Shown here: positions 9,242 to 18,798 of the stretch, in pieces
How the letters are laid out: each line of letters opens with the position of its first letter
Numbering within the stretch: position 1 is the stretch's first letter
Source of the DNA: Rhodococcus qingshengii JCM 15477
Lineage (GTDB): Bacteria; Actinomycetota; Actinomycetes; Mycobacteriales; Mycobacteriaceae
Assembly: GCF_023221595.1 (NCBI RefSeq)
Contig: NZ_CP096563.1
Location: 5,327,001 to 5,391,000, forward strand
DNA: 64,000 nucleotides
Direction of reading: 5' to 3'
Notes under the pieces: generated by a model
Database searches by the model: none
The model's input: only the letters and a program-made list of their open reading frames with translations
What the model was told of the DNA's origin: nothing
Translations under genes and position numbers: made by a program

Positions 9242-10513
9242 TTATTTGTTGCGACGAATGACTTCGCGAATCGGCCGTACGTGTACGCCTTCTGCTGCGA
9301 GGGCTCGCCGGGCTTTGCCTCGGGTGACGAGCACACCGACGATACCGAGAATCCAAACCGGATATTGCACCATCCAGGCGACACGGAATCCGTCGAACGT
9401 GTACCCGCCCATGTGTCCGAGGATGACGCCCATCACTTGAATCACGATGAGGGAAGCGAGGAATCCCCCGATGTTGACCATGCCTTGCGCGGTGCCCATC
9501 GCCGAACTCGGGTTCGACGTACGCGCGTAGTCGAAGCCGATCACCGAACCCGGTCCACCCACCGAGATGACGACCACCAGGATCGTCAACAACCAGAGCG
9601 GAGACGGTTCGCTTCGTGAAAGCACGATCGTCCACATGAGCGCGCTGGCGACCATGATGGTGAGAACCAACCACGATCGACGCATGGGATAGCGACCGGT
9701 GAGAATACCGAGGATCGGGCCGGCCACGATTGCCGAGATGACTGACAGCGTCAGCAGCGAGCCGACCGTCGTGGAGTCGAGGCCTTGAGCCGATTTCAGG
9801 TACGGCACACCCCACAGCAGCGCGAACGTCGTGATCGAGAACTGAGTCCCCATGTGGCTGAAGAACCCGAGTCGGGTGCCGGGCCGCATCCACACCGTCT
9901 TGATCTGTCGCCCGATCTCCTTGGCGCCGGCCGGCACGGCGACCACGTCGGCACCGGGAGGCGCGTCGCGGATGACACTCAACGCCAGCGCAAACGCCAA
10001 CAGTCCGACAGCGGCAGCGCTGCCGTAGGCAAAAGTCCAGCCCGGTCCGGACAACAGCAACATGAACGGAAGCGCAGACATCACCTGGCCCAGCTGACCG
10101 AGGATGCCCGTGAACTGCGAGACCAACGGCACCTGCCGGGGCGGGAACCACTGCGGTACCAACCGCAACACCGAGATGAAGGTGAGTGCATCCCCGGCAC
10201 CGACGGCAATACGTGCACCGATCGCGACGGGCAGCGATTCGGTGAAGGCGAGAGCCAACTGCGCGGACATCATGATGAACGCACCGACTGCGATCATGAT
10301 CCGCGAACCGTAGCGGTCGAGGAGGACTCCCGCCGGAATCTGCATGCCGGCGTACACAACGATCTGCAGCACGACGAAGCTCGACAGAACGCTGGGCGAG
10401 ATCGAGAACCGATCAGCAGCAGACAGACCCGAGACACCGAACGAAGTGCGGTGAAGCACGGCGATCACGTAGGCAAAAACACCGACACCCCAGACCAACC
10501 ACACTTTTTTCAT
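9242..10513 (-). CDS. MFS transporter
   Basis: 423 residues with about 12 hydrophobic segments and the MFS loop 2-3 motif (GVLLDRYGSRIMI). The N-terminus MKKVWLVWGVGVFAYVIAVL resembles the nitrate/nitrite- and sugar-phosphate-type antiporter branches, but the substrate cannot be predicted. It starts at an ATG followed immediately by membrane segment 1. The gene appears monocistronic: the next upstream gene begins about 45 bp away and encodes an unrelated reductase. Confidence 0.88.
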   Translation of the reverse strand: MKKVWLVWGVGVFAYVIAVLHRTSFGVSGLSAADRFSISPSVLSSFVVLQIVVYAGMQIPAGVLLDRYGSRIMIAVGAFIMMSAQLALAFTESLPVAIGARIAVGAGDALTFISVLRLVPQWFPPRQVPLVSQFTGILGQLGQVMSALPFMLLLSGPGWTFAYGSAAAVGLLAFALALSVIRDAPPGADVVAVPAGAKEIGRQIKTVWMRPGTRLGFFSHMGTQFSITTFALLWGVPYLKSAQGLDSTTVGSLLTLSVISAIVAGPILGILTGRYPMRRSWLVLTIMVASALMWTIVLSRSEPSPLWLLTILVVVISVGGPGSVIGFDYARTSNPSSAMGTAQGMVNIGGFLASLIVIQVMGVILGHMGGYTFDGFRVAWMVQYPVWILGIVGVLVTRGKARRALAAEGVHVRPIREVIRRNK

Positions 10514-10558
10514 CGGGTCTGTATGTTACTCCTGTCTTTCGCAAGGCTCAGGACATGA

Positions 10559-11554
10559 TTATTCGCGGCCCTGAGAGACCCAATTCAAATCAGCCGAACG
10601 GAAGCCTTCGGTGATCGCGGCGAGGGAGTCGAGGCGAGCGATCTGGTCTTCGCTCAGAACGATGTCCAACGCTCCGGCGTTTTCCGTGACTCGTGCAGCG
10701 AACCGCGTGCCGGGAATCGAAACGGAAGGCAACCCGTGCTGACGGCCCTTGGCATCGAGCCATGCCAGGGAAACCTGTGCAGGCGTCGCGCCGAGCTCCT
10801 CACCGACGGCGCGGACCACGTCGAGAACCTTCTGATTAGCAGGGAGCGCGGAGTCCGAGAAGCGTGGGAAGCGTCGGCGCAGGTCGTTGTCACCGAGCGT
10901 CTCCGCATCGAACGATCCCGCCAGGAAGCCTCGGCCCACAGGTGAGAAGGGCACGAATCCGACTCCGAGTTCCGCGGCGGTGGGTACTACCTTGTTCTCG
11001 ACGTCCCGACTCCAGATGCTCCATTCCGACTGGATCGCCGCGATCGGATGCACCCCGTACGCACGACGCAGTTCATCGCCGGTCGCCTCGGACAGGCCGA
11101 TGTTGCGGACCTTGCCCGCCTTCACCTGCTCCGCGATCGCGCCGACGGTGTCTTCGATCGGCACGTTCGGGTCGACCCGGTGCAAGTAGTAGAGGTCGAC
11201 ATGATCGACGCCGAGTCGTCCCAGAGACTCGTCGAGTGCCCGCGGCACGTAAGCCGGGTCTCCGTTGATCCCGCGCTGACCGTTGGCGATGTTGCCGACC
11301 AGACCGAACTTGGTCGCCAACTGCACTTCGTCCCGGCGGTCTTTGAGAAGCTCTCCCACCGCACGCTCGCTCGAGCCCTCGCCGTACACGTTGGCGGTGT
11401 CGATGAACGTGATCCCGATGTCCACCGCATGGTGCAGCGTGGCGAGCGCCTCGGCCGGATCCACCGGGCCGTAGACCGGGGCGACGGACATCGCGCCGTA
11501 TCCCTGGGCGCTGACAGTGAGACCTTCGGCCAGAGTGACGGTGGGGACGGTCAT
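10559..11554 (-). CDS. Aldo/keto reductase
   Basis: 331 residues, a single AKR domain. Catalytic tetrad elements are visible: FIDTANVYGEGSSE (Asp and Tyr), ATKFG (Lys) and YYLHRVDPN (His). The NADP-binding end is IPGTR. NADPH-dependent carbonyl reduction is expected; the AKR13-like sequence (MSVAPVYGP, EALATLHHAVDIG) is common in actinobacteria. The start at 11554 has GGAG five bases upstream; an earlier in-frame GTG lacks that support. Confidence 0.9.
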   Translation of the reverse strand: MTVPTVTLAEGLTVSAQGYGAMSVAPVYGPVDPAEALATLHHAVDIGITFIDTANVYGEGSSERAVGELLKDRRDEVQLATKFGLVGNIANGQRGINGDPAYVPRALDESLGRLGVDHVDLYYLHRVDPNVPIEDTVGAIAEQVKAGKVRNIGLSEATGDELRRAYGVHPIAAIQSEWSIWSRDVENKVVPTAAELGVGFVPFSPVGRGFLAGSFDAETLGDNDLRRRFPRFSDSALPANQKVLDVVRAVGEELGATPAQVSLAWLDAKGRQHGLPSVSIPGTRFAARVTENAGALDIVLSEDQIARLDSLAAITEGFRSADLNWVSQGRE

Positions 11555-11655
11555 GAAAACTCCTCGATTCGACTGAGCGACAACCCCGACAGTCTTCACC
11601 GAATCGAAGCCTCACGCACCGATTAACGTCACGCTGATCGGGTTACCCTCGAGTG

Positions 11656-12213
11656 ATGGCATTCGATTGGCTCGAACTCGTACTCACCGCCCACCGCGAA
11701 TTCGGTTCACGACTCGCTGCGGTCGAGGACTGGAACGCACCCACGCCCGACTCCGACTGGCACGTCGAACACCTCGTCCGCCACGTCATCGAGGAGCAGC
11801 AGTGGGTACCGCCGCTCCTGGCCGGACTGACGGTCGGCGAGGCGACACCGGACATCGTTCCCGTCGGGGACGACCTGTGGACCGAATGGCAGAAGTACTC
11901 CGATGCCGCAATCAAAGCGTGGAAATCGACGGACCTCAGTGCCCACGTTCACCTCTCGTACGGCACGGTGAAGGTGGAACCCTATCTGCGCCAGCAGACC
12001 TCGGACGTCACGATCCACACCTGGGACCTTGCGCGAGCGGTCGGAGCAGACGAGCGGCTCGATCCAGACCTCGTCGAGGCCGTCTGGTCCGACCTCGACG
12101 GGCAGCGCGACATGCTCGCCGAGAGCGGACTCTTCTCCGATCCCGTCGACCTCCCGGACGATGCGTCGTTGCAGGACAAGCTGATTGCCCTGACCGGTCG
12201 CGATCCTCGTTAG
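11656..12213 (+). CDS. TIGR03086-type mycothiol-dependent enzyme-like protein (DinB fold)
   Basis: 185 residues from the ATG (an adjacent GTG at 11653 is equally close to the weak ribosome-binding site). The N-terminal DinB/MDMPI four-helix fold has the metal-site pattern DSDWHVEHLVRHVIEEQQW, followed by DVTIHTWDLARAVG, as in TIGR03086 proteins and mycothiol-dependent maleylpyruvate isomerases. Those enzymes use a divalent metal with mycothiol, but the substrate here is unknown. The stop overlaps the convergent phosphatase stop by four bases. Confidence 0.8.
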   Translation: MAFDWLELVLTAHREFGSRLAAVEDWNAPTPDSDWHVEHLVRHVIEEQQWVPPLLAGLTVGEATPDIVPVGDDLWTEWQKYSDAAIKAWKSTDLSAHVHLSYGTVKVEPYLRQQTSDVTIHTWDLARAVGADERLDPDLVEAVWSDLDGQRDMLAESGLFSDPVDLPDDASLQDKLIALTGRDPR

Positions 12214-13484
12214 ACGTTCAGCGACACACCCGTCGTGCGGGCGACGCCGTCCCAGCCGCCGGCAGGTGCACCGAGGCCGAGCAGAGCCGCAACCGTCGGC
12301 GCGACGTCGATCGTGCGAGCCTGCGTGTCGATCTTCCGTCCACCGTCCAGAGCGGGATGTCCGCCGCTGAGGAAGAACGGAATGGGCAGTGTCACGAAGT
12401 GGCCGTGGTTGCCGGGAATCGGGTTGGACAGTGGAGTCGGATCACTGAACCGCCAGCCCTGAGCGCAAAACGCAACGACGTCACCGGCATTGGTGCCGAG
12501 ATCGAATTCGGCGGGGAGGTGGCTGGATTCGACGCCGTCCACACCATCCACGATCTGCTGAATCCGGCTGACGGCTTCCGCCCGTTCGCCATCGGGTCCG
12601 ATGAAGTAGATCAGGTCTGCGCCACCGTTCTGGGCGATTCGAATCTTGCCTGCCAGCAACGGGTCCGCGTTCAGCGGTCGATCCAAGCCGATGAGCCGCG
12701 CGGGCTCCGACCAGTCCATGGAGTGGTCGGCCAACACGATCAGAATGCTCCGATTCCAGCGACCCGTGTCATGAAGGAAGTCGACGAAGCGGCGAACCTG
12801 GTTGTCGGTGTTCTGAAGTGCAGCCGTGCGAGCGATCCGGATGGACGGACCGGACAGATCCAGGTGCCCGACCCGATCGACGTCACCGAGGTTGGTGAAC
12901 GAGAGCCGCGGCGAGTTCCCGCCGACGATACGGATCAAGGCGTCGATCGTGAAGTTGTCCGGCGCATGCTCGGTACCGGGAACGAGCGGCTGCGGATCCC
13001 ACACCAATGAGGCGCGGTCACCGAACAACCCGTGCAGGTAGCGCTTCGACAGCACACTCGCAGTGGTCAATCCGAGTTCGGTGCGCACCCGATCCAGAAC
13101 CGTCGATGCCTGCAGGTCGGAAGGCCGATCGAGGTCACGCTTCTTGTCGATGGCCGGATCGTAGACGGAGTTGGCGGGTACACCCGAACGCGCCGGCAGC
13201 ACTCCCGTCATCATCGCCGTGTGGTTCGGCAGCGTCTCTGCGATCGTGATGGCGCTGGCGTCCGGGTAGTGGATACCGCCGGCCGCAAGCCCGGTCAGCG
13301 TCGGGGTGAGCTCCGATCGCAGCTCGTCCGGCCGCATGCCGTCTACGACTATGACATGCACGTCCAGGTCTGGGATTCCGGCGCTGGTGGGAACACTCGC
13401 GCGAGCGGGCGTTCCGAGCAATGCCGTTCCGGCGACAACACTTCCGCCGATCAGAACGCTACGACGCGAAACTTCGATACTCAC
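12210..13484 (-). CDS. Tat-exported alkaline-phosphatase-superfamily phosphodiesterase
   Basis: 424 residues. A twin-arginine signal (SRRSVLIGGSVVAG, cleavage near ARAS) precedes a type I phosphodiesterase/nucleotide pyrophosphatase fold. Metal and nucleophile motifs are VDGMRPDE, AETLPNHTAMMTG (Thr nucleophile), GDVDRVGHLD and LADHSMDW. It is expected to hydrolyse phosphate esters outside the membrane. The start overlaps the stop of the upstream PhoD-type gene by four bases (ATGA), so they form an operon that probably scavenges phosphate. Confidence 0.85.
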   Translation of the reverse strand: MSIEVSRRSVLIGGSVVAGTALLGTPARASVPTSAGIPDLDVHVIVVDGMRPDELRSELTPTLTGLAAGGIHYPDASAITIAETLPNHTAMMTGVLPARSGVPANSVYDPAIDKKRDLDRPSDLQASTVLDRVRTELGLTTASVLSKRYLHGLFGDRASLVWDPQPLVPGTEHAPDNFTIDALIRIVGGNSPRLSFTNLGDVDRVGHLDLSGPSIRIARTAALQNTDNQVRRFVDFLHDTGRWNRSILIVLADHSMDWSEPARLIGLDRPLNADPLLAGKIRIAQNGGADLIYFIGPDGERAEAVSRIQQIVDGVDGVESSHLPAEFDLGTNAGDVVAFCAQGWRFSDPTPLSNPIPGNHGHFVTLPIPFFLSGGHPALDGGRKIDTQARTIDVAPTVAALLGLGAPAGGWDGVARTTGVSLNV

Positions 13485-15169
13485 TGGTCGACTCCTGGTC
13501 GGTACGAGGCCTGATCGAGGGCGGCCGAGGTGGGTGAGACTCTACTGCCCGCGCCTGCCGGAAGACGGTAGCTCACGGCGTAGTGCGCATTGCTCTGCGG
13601 ATTGGTGAGATCGTCGACGTAGTACCAGTCCATCTGAGTACCTTCGCGGGCGATTTCGAATACGCCGTAGCCGTGCGAATCCAGTTCGACGTACCGCACG
13701 TGTCGGTTCACGGCCTTGAATGCTTCTTCTGCCGCAACGGTTACCGTGCGCGGTGGCACTTTCAGCATGTCGTCGATATTGGGCGACGTCACCGACGGGA
13801 CGACGAACTCGGCGCCGACGGTCGGCCCACCCGGATAGTTGGCGGCGTTGGTCGGTAGGTCGCAGGCCCATGACGTGTGGATGTCACCGGTGATGAAGAC
13901 GGTGTTGTCCACACCGTTCGAGGTGATCGCGTCGAAAAGCCTGGTGCGGTCGGCGGTGTACCCGTCCCACTGATCCGTGTTGTACGGGACACCGGCCTGC
14001 GGCACACCCACCAGTTCGGTCAACGCCGCGGTGGTCGCCGGTTCCAGCGGCGGGAACACGCAGGGCGTGATCATGACCGGATTGCCGACGACCTTCCACT
14101 GCGTCGGGGAGGTGACGATTCCGTTGGTCAACCAATCCATCTGTGCGCGTCCGGTAATGGTGCGCGACGGATCGTCGACCTGCTTCATGGTCGGTTGCTC
14201 GTCGCGGTAGGTACGCAGATCGAGCATCGAGATCTCGGCCAGATTCCCGAAGCGGAACCGACGATACAGCTGAACGCTCGAACCATTACCCGACGGGCGG
14301 ACGGGCATCCACTCGAAATATGCCTTGGCCGAGTTGGCCTTTCGATCTGCCCAGTCACCTTCGACACCGGGAGTGTGGTTTTCGGCGCCGTCCCGGTACG
14401 CGTTGTCGGCCGATTCGTGATCGTCCCACGTGGTGATGAACGGGAGCTTCAGGTGCAGAGCTGCCAGATCCGGGTCTGTCTTGTACTGCGCGTGCCGAAT
14501 TCGGTAGTCGGCCAGCGAAATGATCTCGTGGGCCGGCTCGTGAAGGCGAACGGATCCGTTTCTCGCGCCGTACTCCCCCTGCCCGTACTCGTAGATGTAG
14601 TCACCGAGGTGGATGATCGCGTCGAGGTCTTCGCGGAATGCGAGGTGACGATAGGCACCGAAATACCCCGCCTCCCAGTTGGAGCAGGACACCACGCCGA
14701 AGCGGAGACGATCGAGATCTGCCGAGTTCGACGGAGCCGTGCGGGTGCGGCCCACCGGAGAAACAGCCGAACCCGCAGTGAATCGGTACCAGTACGTCGT
14801 CGACGAATCGAGTCCGGTGACGTCGACCTTCGCGGTGTGATCGGAATCCGCCGAAGCAGCAACACTTCCGGACGCAACGACGCTCGCGAACCCCTCATCG
14901 GTCGCGACCTGCCAGTTGAGAGTCACCGCCGGCCCGACGCCGGAACCGGGCGTCGCGTCTGCCGTCGGGGTGATGCGGGTCCAGATGATCACCGCATCCG
15001 GCAACGGGTCACCGGATGCCACGCCGTGCGCGAAGCCCGGGCTGCCACCCGGAACCTCGGCACCGGCGTGGCTCGCCGAAGCGACACCGAGACCTACTGC
15101 GCCGGCGAGGGCCGCCGATCCCTGCAGCAGGCCACGTCTGGATATTCGATCGAAGGCATTCGTGTGCAC
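13481..15169 (-). CDS. phoD: PhoD-like alkaline phosphatase, Tat-exported
   Basis: 562 residues. The Tat signal is ISRRGLLQGSAALAGAVGLG with cleavage around SHAGA. An Ig-like PhoD N-terminal domain (about residues 45-145) is followed by the PhoD catalytic domain with FGVVSCSNWEAG, HLGDYIYEYGQG, TTWDDHESADN and FITGDIHTSW, which supply the Fe/Ca ligands. It releases inorganic phosphate from mono- and diesters extracellularly. It starts at GTG 15169 with no clear ribosome-binding site, so a leaderless message is possible. It is the first gene of a two-gene phosphatase operon. Confidence 0.9.
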   Translation of the reverse strand: MHTNAFDRISRRGLLQGSAALAGAVGLGVASASHAGAEVPGGSPGFAHGVASGDPLPDAVIIWTRITPTADATPGSGVGPAVTLNWQVATDEGFASVVASGSVAASADSDHTAKVDVTGLDSSTTYWYRFTAGSAVSPVGRTRTAPSNSADLDRLRFGVVSCSNWEAGYFGAYRHLAFREDLDAIIHLGDYIYEYGQGEYGARNGSVRLHEPAHEIISLADYRIRHAQYKTDPDLAALHLKLPFITTWDDHESADNAYRDGAENHTPGVEGDWADRKANSAKAYFEWMPVRPSGNGSSVQLYRRFRFGNLAEISMLDLRTYRDEQPTMKQVDDPSRTITGRAQMDWLTNGIVTSPTQWKVVGNPVMITPCVFPPLEPATTAALTELVGVPQAGVPYNTDQWDGYTADRTRLFDAITSNGVDNTVFITGDIHTSWACDLPTNAANYPGGPTVGAEFVVPSVTSPNIDDMLKVPPRTVTVAAEEAFKAVNRHVRYVELDSHGYGVFEIAREGTQMDWYYVDDLTNPQSNAHYAVSYRLPAGAGSRVSPTSAALDQASYRPGVDQ

Positions 15170-15173
15170 GCTA

Positions 15174-15225
15174 GGAGTGAACCCGCACCTGAACGGGCGT
15201 TCAAGAGAGCTTCGGGATGTTCACC
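15174..15225. promoter_or_regulatory. GTTCA-type repeats upstream of phoD (possible Pho box)
   Basis: Immediately upstream of phoD the minus strand carries two GTTCA repeats 12 bp apart (15178-15182 and 15190-15194), one reading GGTTCACTCC. A further GTTCACC lies on the plus strand at 15219-15225. Actinobacterial phosphate-response regulators (PhoP/RegX3) recognise repeated GTTCA(C/T)C elements. The proximity to the start codon, and the single repeat in the opposite orientation, leave the call tentative. Confidence 0.4.
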
Positions 15226-15433
15226 CAGGCTTCGCCTGCGCTTCTCTGGAAGTTTGATCGAGTCGATCCCGATTACAACCGGTAATCGAGGGCCGAGCCT
15301 CGAACCACACCGACCTTGACACACTCAGCCCCAACTGCGATGCGACGAGTCTATTCACGACGGACGGCGTTTGTCGGCAAGTCGAGTCGCTCGTCTGCCG
15401 GAAACACACCCCGCTGACGCCTATGCTTGGAAA

Positions 15434-17128
15434 ATGACCGAACCCGACATCAAGCCCAGAAGTCGTGACGTCACCGACGGACTCGAAAAGACCGCAGCGC
15501 GCGGCATGTTGCGTGCAGTAGGAATGGGCGACGACGACTGGGTCAAGTCGCAGATCGGCGTCGCCTCGTCCTGGAACGAAATCACGCCATGCAACCTGTC
15601 CCTCGATCGCCTGGCCAAGGCCGTCAAGGAAGGCGTACGGGAAGCCGGCGGGTTCCCTCTCGAATTCGGCACTATCTCCGTCTCCGACGGCATTTCGATG
15701 GGGCACGAGGGCATGCACTTCTCCCTCGTCTCCCGTGAAGTGATCGCGGACAGCGTCGAGACCGTCATGCAGGCCGAGCGTCTCGACGGATCGGTCCTTC
15801 TCGCCGGCTGCGACAAGTCGTTGCCCGGCATGATGATGGCGGCGGCCCGCCTCGACCTCGCCAGCGTGTTCCTCTACGCCGGCTCCACCCTCCCCGGCGT
15901 CGCCAAACTTTCCGACGGCAGTGAGCGGGAAGTCACCGTCATCGACGCGTTCGAGGCGGTTGGCGCCTGCTCGCGTGGGCTGATGAGCCGCGCCGACGTC
16001 GACACCATCGAACGGGCGATCTGCCCGGGCGAAGGCGCGTGCGGCGGCATGTACACGGCAAACACGATGGCCAGCGCCGCCGAGGCCATGGGAATGTCGC
16101 TGCCCGGCAGCGCTTCACCGCCCGCACCGGATCGTCGCCGCGACGGCTTCGCCCGCGAGAGCGGCAAAGCCGTTGTCGAGCTCCTGCGTCGAGGCATCAC
16201 CGCCAGGGACATCCTCACCAAGGAAGCATTCGAGAACGCCATTGCAGTCGTCATGGCATTCGGCGGATCCACCAATGCGGTGCTCCATCTCCTCGCGATC
16301 GCGCACGAAGCGTACGTCCCGCTGACGCTCGACGACTTCGCTCGCGTCGGCGCGAAGGTCCCGCACCTCGCCGACGTCAAGCCTTTCGGAAAGCACGTCA
16401 TGACGGACGTCGACCGTATCGGCGGCGTCCCCGTGATCATGAAGGCATTGCTCGACGCGGGACTCATGCACGGAGATTGCCTGACCGTCACCGGTAAGAC
16501 CGTGGCGGAGAATCTCGCGCACATCACCCCGCCCGATCCGGACGGCAAGGTCCTGCGGGCGATGAACAAGCCCATTCACCCCACCGGAGGCATCACGATC
16601 TTGAAGGGGTCACTCGCGCCCGGCGGCGCGGTGGTCAAGTCGGCAGGATTCGAGTCTGATGTATTCGTCGGCACTGCACGGGTTTTCGAACGCGAGCGCG
16701 CCGCGATGGATGCTCTCGAGGACGGCACCATCACCGGCGGTGACGTTGTCGTCATCCGCTACGAAGGCCCGAAGGGTGGTCCCGGCATGCGCGAGATGCT
16801 GGCCATCACGGGCGCGATCAAGGGCGCGGGTCTCGGCAAGGACGTCCTGCTGCTGACGGACGGACGATTCTCGGGCGGCACCACCGGCCTGTGTGTCGGA
16901 CACGTTGCGCCCGAGGCCGTCGACGGCGGTCCCATCGCGTTCGTTCGCGACGGCGATCAGATCCGACTCGACGTGGGTACCGGACAACTCGAATTGTTGG
17001 TCGACGACTCCGAATTGGAAGCCCGCAAGAAGGGCTGGGAGCCGTTGCCGCCTCGCTACACACGTGGTGTGTTGGCCAAGTACTCCAAGCTCGTGGGATC
17101 AGCCTCGGGTGGAGCAGTGTGCGGCTGA
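15434..17128 (+). CDS. ilvD: Dihydroxy-acid dehydratase IlvD
   Basis: 564 residues. Dehydrates 2,3-dihydroxy-isovalerate and -methylvalerate in valine and isoleucine synthesis. Iron-sulfur cysteines appear in [13 protein letters not shown] and [14 protein letters not shown], and the C-terminal [12 protein letters not shown] motif is present. A longer in-frame start at 15371 would add 21 atypical residues, so [14 protein letters not shown] is used. It stands alone, with a convergent protease gene 13 bp downstream. It could also act on sugar acids, but the sequence is typical IlvD. Confidence 0.93.
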   Translation: MTEPDIKPRSRDVTDGLEKTAARGMLRAVGMGDDDWVKSQIGVASSWNEITPCNLSLDRLAKAVKEGVREAGGFPLEFGTISVSDGISMGHEGMHFSLVSREVIADSVETVMQAERLDGSVLLAGCDKSLPGMMMAAARLDLASVFLYAGSTLPGVAKLSDGSEREVTVIDAFEAVGACSRGLMSRADVDTIERAICPGEGACGGMYTANTMASAAEAMGMSLPGSASPPAPDRRRDGFARESGKAVVELLRRGITARDILTKEAFENAIAVVMAFGGSTNAVLHLLAIAHEAYVPLTLDDFARVGAKVPHLADVKPFGKHVMTDVDRIGGVPVIMKALLDAGLMHGDCLTVTGKTVAENLAHITPPDPDGKVLRAMNKPIHPTGGITILKGSLAPGGAVVKSAGFESDVFVGTARVFERERAAMDALEDGTITGGDVVVIRYEGPKGGPGMREMLAITGAIKGAGLGKDVLLLTDGRFSGGTTGLCVGHVAPEAVDGGPIAFVRDGDQIRLDVGTGQLELLVDDSELEARKKGWEPLPPRYTRGVLAKYSKLVGSASGGAVCG

Positions 17129-17141
17129 TCCCAGCTCGCCG

Positions 17142-17801
17142 CTAGATGGGCCGGTACCCGGCGCCGACACCTCCGTGGGCATTGATCGTGTCCACGATGG
17201 AGGTCATGTTGGTGCCGAGTTCCGGCCCCAGGCATGGCACCCAGAGGTAGGCGTTGACCATCGCGACCAGCGTCGTCCCGACCGTGACCGGGGCTCCCGA
17301 ATCACCGTGGTCGACGCAGATCTGAGTCCAGGTGGATGCGTCGGCGCTCAGGTCTCCCCAGACGACGCCGCAGGTCGTGCCCGTCGTACGGCCTTCCTTG
17401 CAGGCTGTAGCCGGGAAGCTGGCCGGAGCGCCGATCGAGGTGATGGTTGCCGCGCCCACCGTTCGAACTGGTGTGACCTTGCCCGGATCGAACTGGATGA
17501 CCCCGTAGTCCAGGTCCGGGTTCGACTCGACGAACGTGCCGACCACGCCTGCGTCCTCGTTGCTTTCCGGGATCACGAACGATCCAGGACCACCGCAGTG
17601 ACCTGCGGTGATACCCACGAGTCTGCCGCCGTTGTCGTGACCGATAGTGGTCAACGTACAGACCAGTTGATTGTCGATGATGATGCCCGAACCACCACCC
17701 ATGGGCGTGGGTGCAGCAACAGCGTTGCTGCTGACGATGAACCCGAGTCCGAGTGCCAAGACCAACGCTGCCAGAGCCGAAACAATTCGCTGCAACATCA
17801 C
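17142..17801 (-). CDS. Secreted S1-family (trypsin/streptogrisin-like) serine protease
   Basis: 219 residues. A Sec signal peptide (MMLQRIVSALAALVLALGLG, cleavage near AVAA) leads directly into the protease domain. The catalytic triad is visible: GITAGHC (His), LDYGVIQF (Asp) and DHGDSGAPV (Ser). Four further cysteines (LVCTL, TACKEG, TTCGV, QICVD) probably form disulfides. There is no obvious propeptide. It is extracellular or cell-wall located, with unknown substrate, and is transcribed convergently with ilvD. Confidence 0.87.
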   Translation of the reverse strand: MMLQRIVSALAALVLALGLGFIVSSNAVAAPTPMGGGSGIIIDNQLVCTLTTIGHDNGGRLVGITAGHCGGPGSFVIPESNEDAGVVGTFVESNPDLDYGVIQFDPGKVTPVRTVGAATITSIGAPASFPATACKEGRTTGTTCGVVWGDLSADASTWTQICVDHGDSGAPVTVGTTLVAMVNAYLWVPCLGPELGTNMTSIVDTINAHGGVGAGYRPI

Positions 17802-17872
17802 AATCTCTCCGCCGGTAATCTCCCCGCTGCAAAAAACGCATACCCCGGAAAGTGCGGACCTACGCAGCGTTT

Positions 17873-18592
17873 CTAGTCGGTAGCTCCGAGCGCTTCGAGC
17901 ATCTTGCGTGCCTCCTCGAGCTGACGACTCAACTCGTCGACTCGCGCTGCAGCCATGTCCCGTGCAGCGACGATGATGGACTCGACAGCCTCGATTGCGG
18001 TGGGCTCACCCAACTCGCGGACAGCTCGCTCGACCGCATCGGGTGCGACCGGAACTGCTTTGCCCGGACGCTTCGCGCCCTGTGTGACCGTCACGCTCCA
18101 GTCGTTGTCCGCGCCCGCATGGATCGTGACGCTGATGCCGGCCGGCAGTTTCTTCGCACGCTTGACGGCCGGACGAGGTGTCGCGGCAGGGGCAGCAGTG
18201 GTAGTCGGTACCGGAGCGGGTGCAGGCTGCGCACGCGGCTTCGGTCGAACAGGCTCTACGAGTGGCTCCATCAGGGGCTCGGACTCCACAACTGGTTTGG
18301 GCCGTGGCGCCGGTTTGGCCGGTGCCGCGGAGACGCGGTTGATGCGCAATTCCTCTGCCTCGAAAGGCAATTCGTCGTTGACGCCTTTGGGGCGGATCAT
18401 CACGGTGTTGCCGTCCACCGACACGACTTTCGCCGAGGTACCGGCTTCGATCCCCAGGCTGGGAGTCGCCTCGCGCAGATAGACGGTGGCGCGCTTGCCT
18501 TCGGCGACAGCCGTGGCGAGCGCTGCCAGATTGTCCGCAGTGAGGTGATCCGGCGTTGATGCGGCAGCGCCGGAACGTCTACGGGGTGGCAT
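17873..18592 (-). CDS. DUF6319-like hypothetical protein
   Basis: 239 residues. An N-terminal domain (about 15-90) contains DHLTADNLAALATAVAEGKRATVYLREATPS. A Pro/Ala/Lys-rich linker (about 90-150) follows, and a C-terminal domain ends in an amphipathic helix or coiled coil (AAARVDELSRQLEEARKMLEAL). The basic, linker-rich make-up suggests nucleic-acid or envelope association, but no catalytic motif is present and the function is unknown. The AAAGGACC ribosome-binding site supports the start. Confidence 0.75.
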   Translation of the reverse strand: MPPRRRSGAAASTPDHLTADNLAALATAVAEGKRATVYLREATPSLGIEAGTSAKVVSVDGNTVMIRPKGVNDELPFEAEELRINRVSAAPAKPAPRPKPVVESEPLMEPLVEPVRPKPRAQPAPAPVPTTTAAPAATPRPAVKRAKKLPAGISVTIHAGADNDWSVTVTQGAKRPGKAVPVAPDAVERAVRELGEPTAIEAVESIIVAARDMAAARVDELSRQLEEARKMLEALGATD

Positions 18593-18798
18593 GCGCAGGT
18601 CCTTTCAGAAGTATCTCGTGCATTTCGGTATCGACAGTGCTTTTCTCGGGGCAACTCTTGCACAAGCCACCGACGTGTTGACTCTCACCGCCCGCCTGAG
18701 CCCGAGGATCCGTAGACGGTTCGGCCAATTCAGTACTGTTCTCGGGGCACCGCGTGGAAGATGGTGGACAGAAATTCGTTGCGGCAATAAGGAGCACG

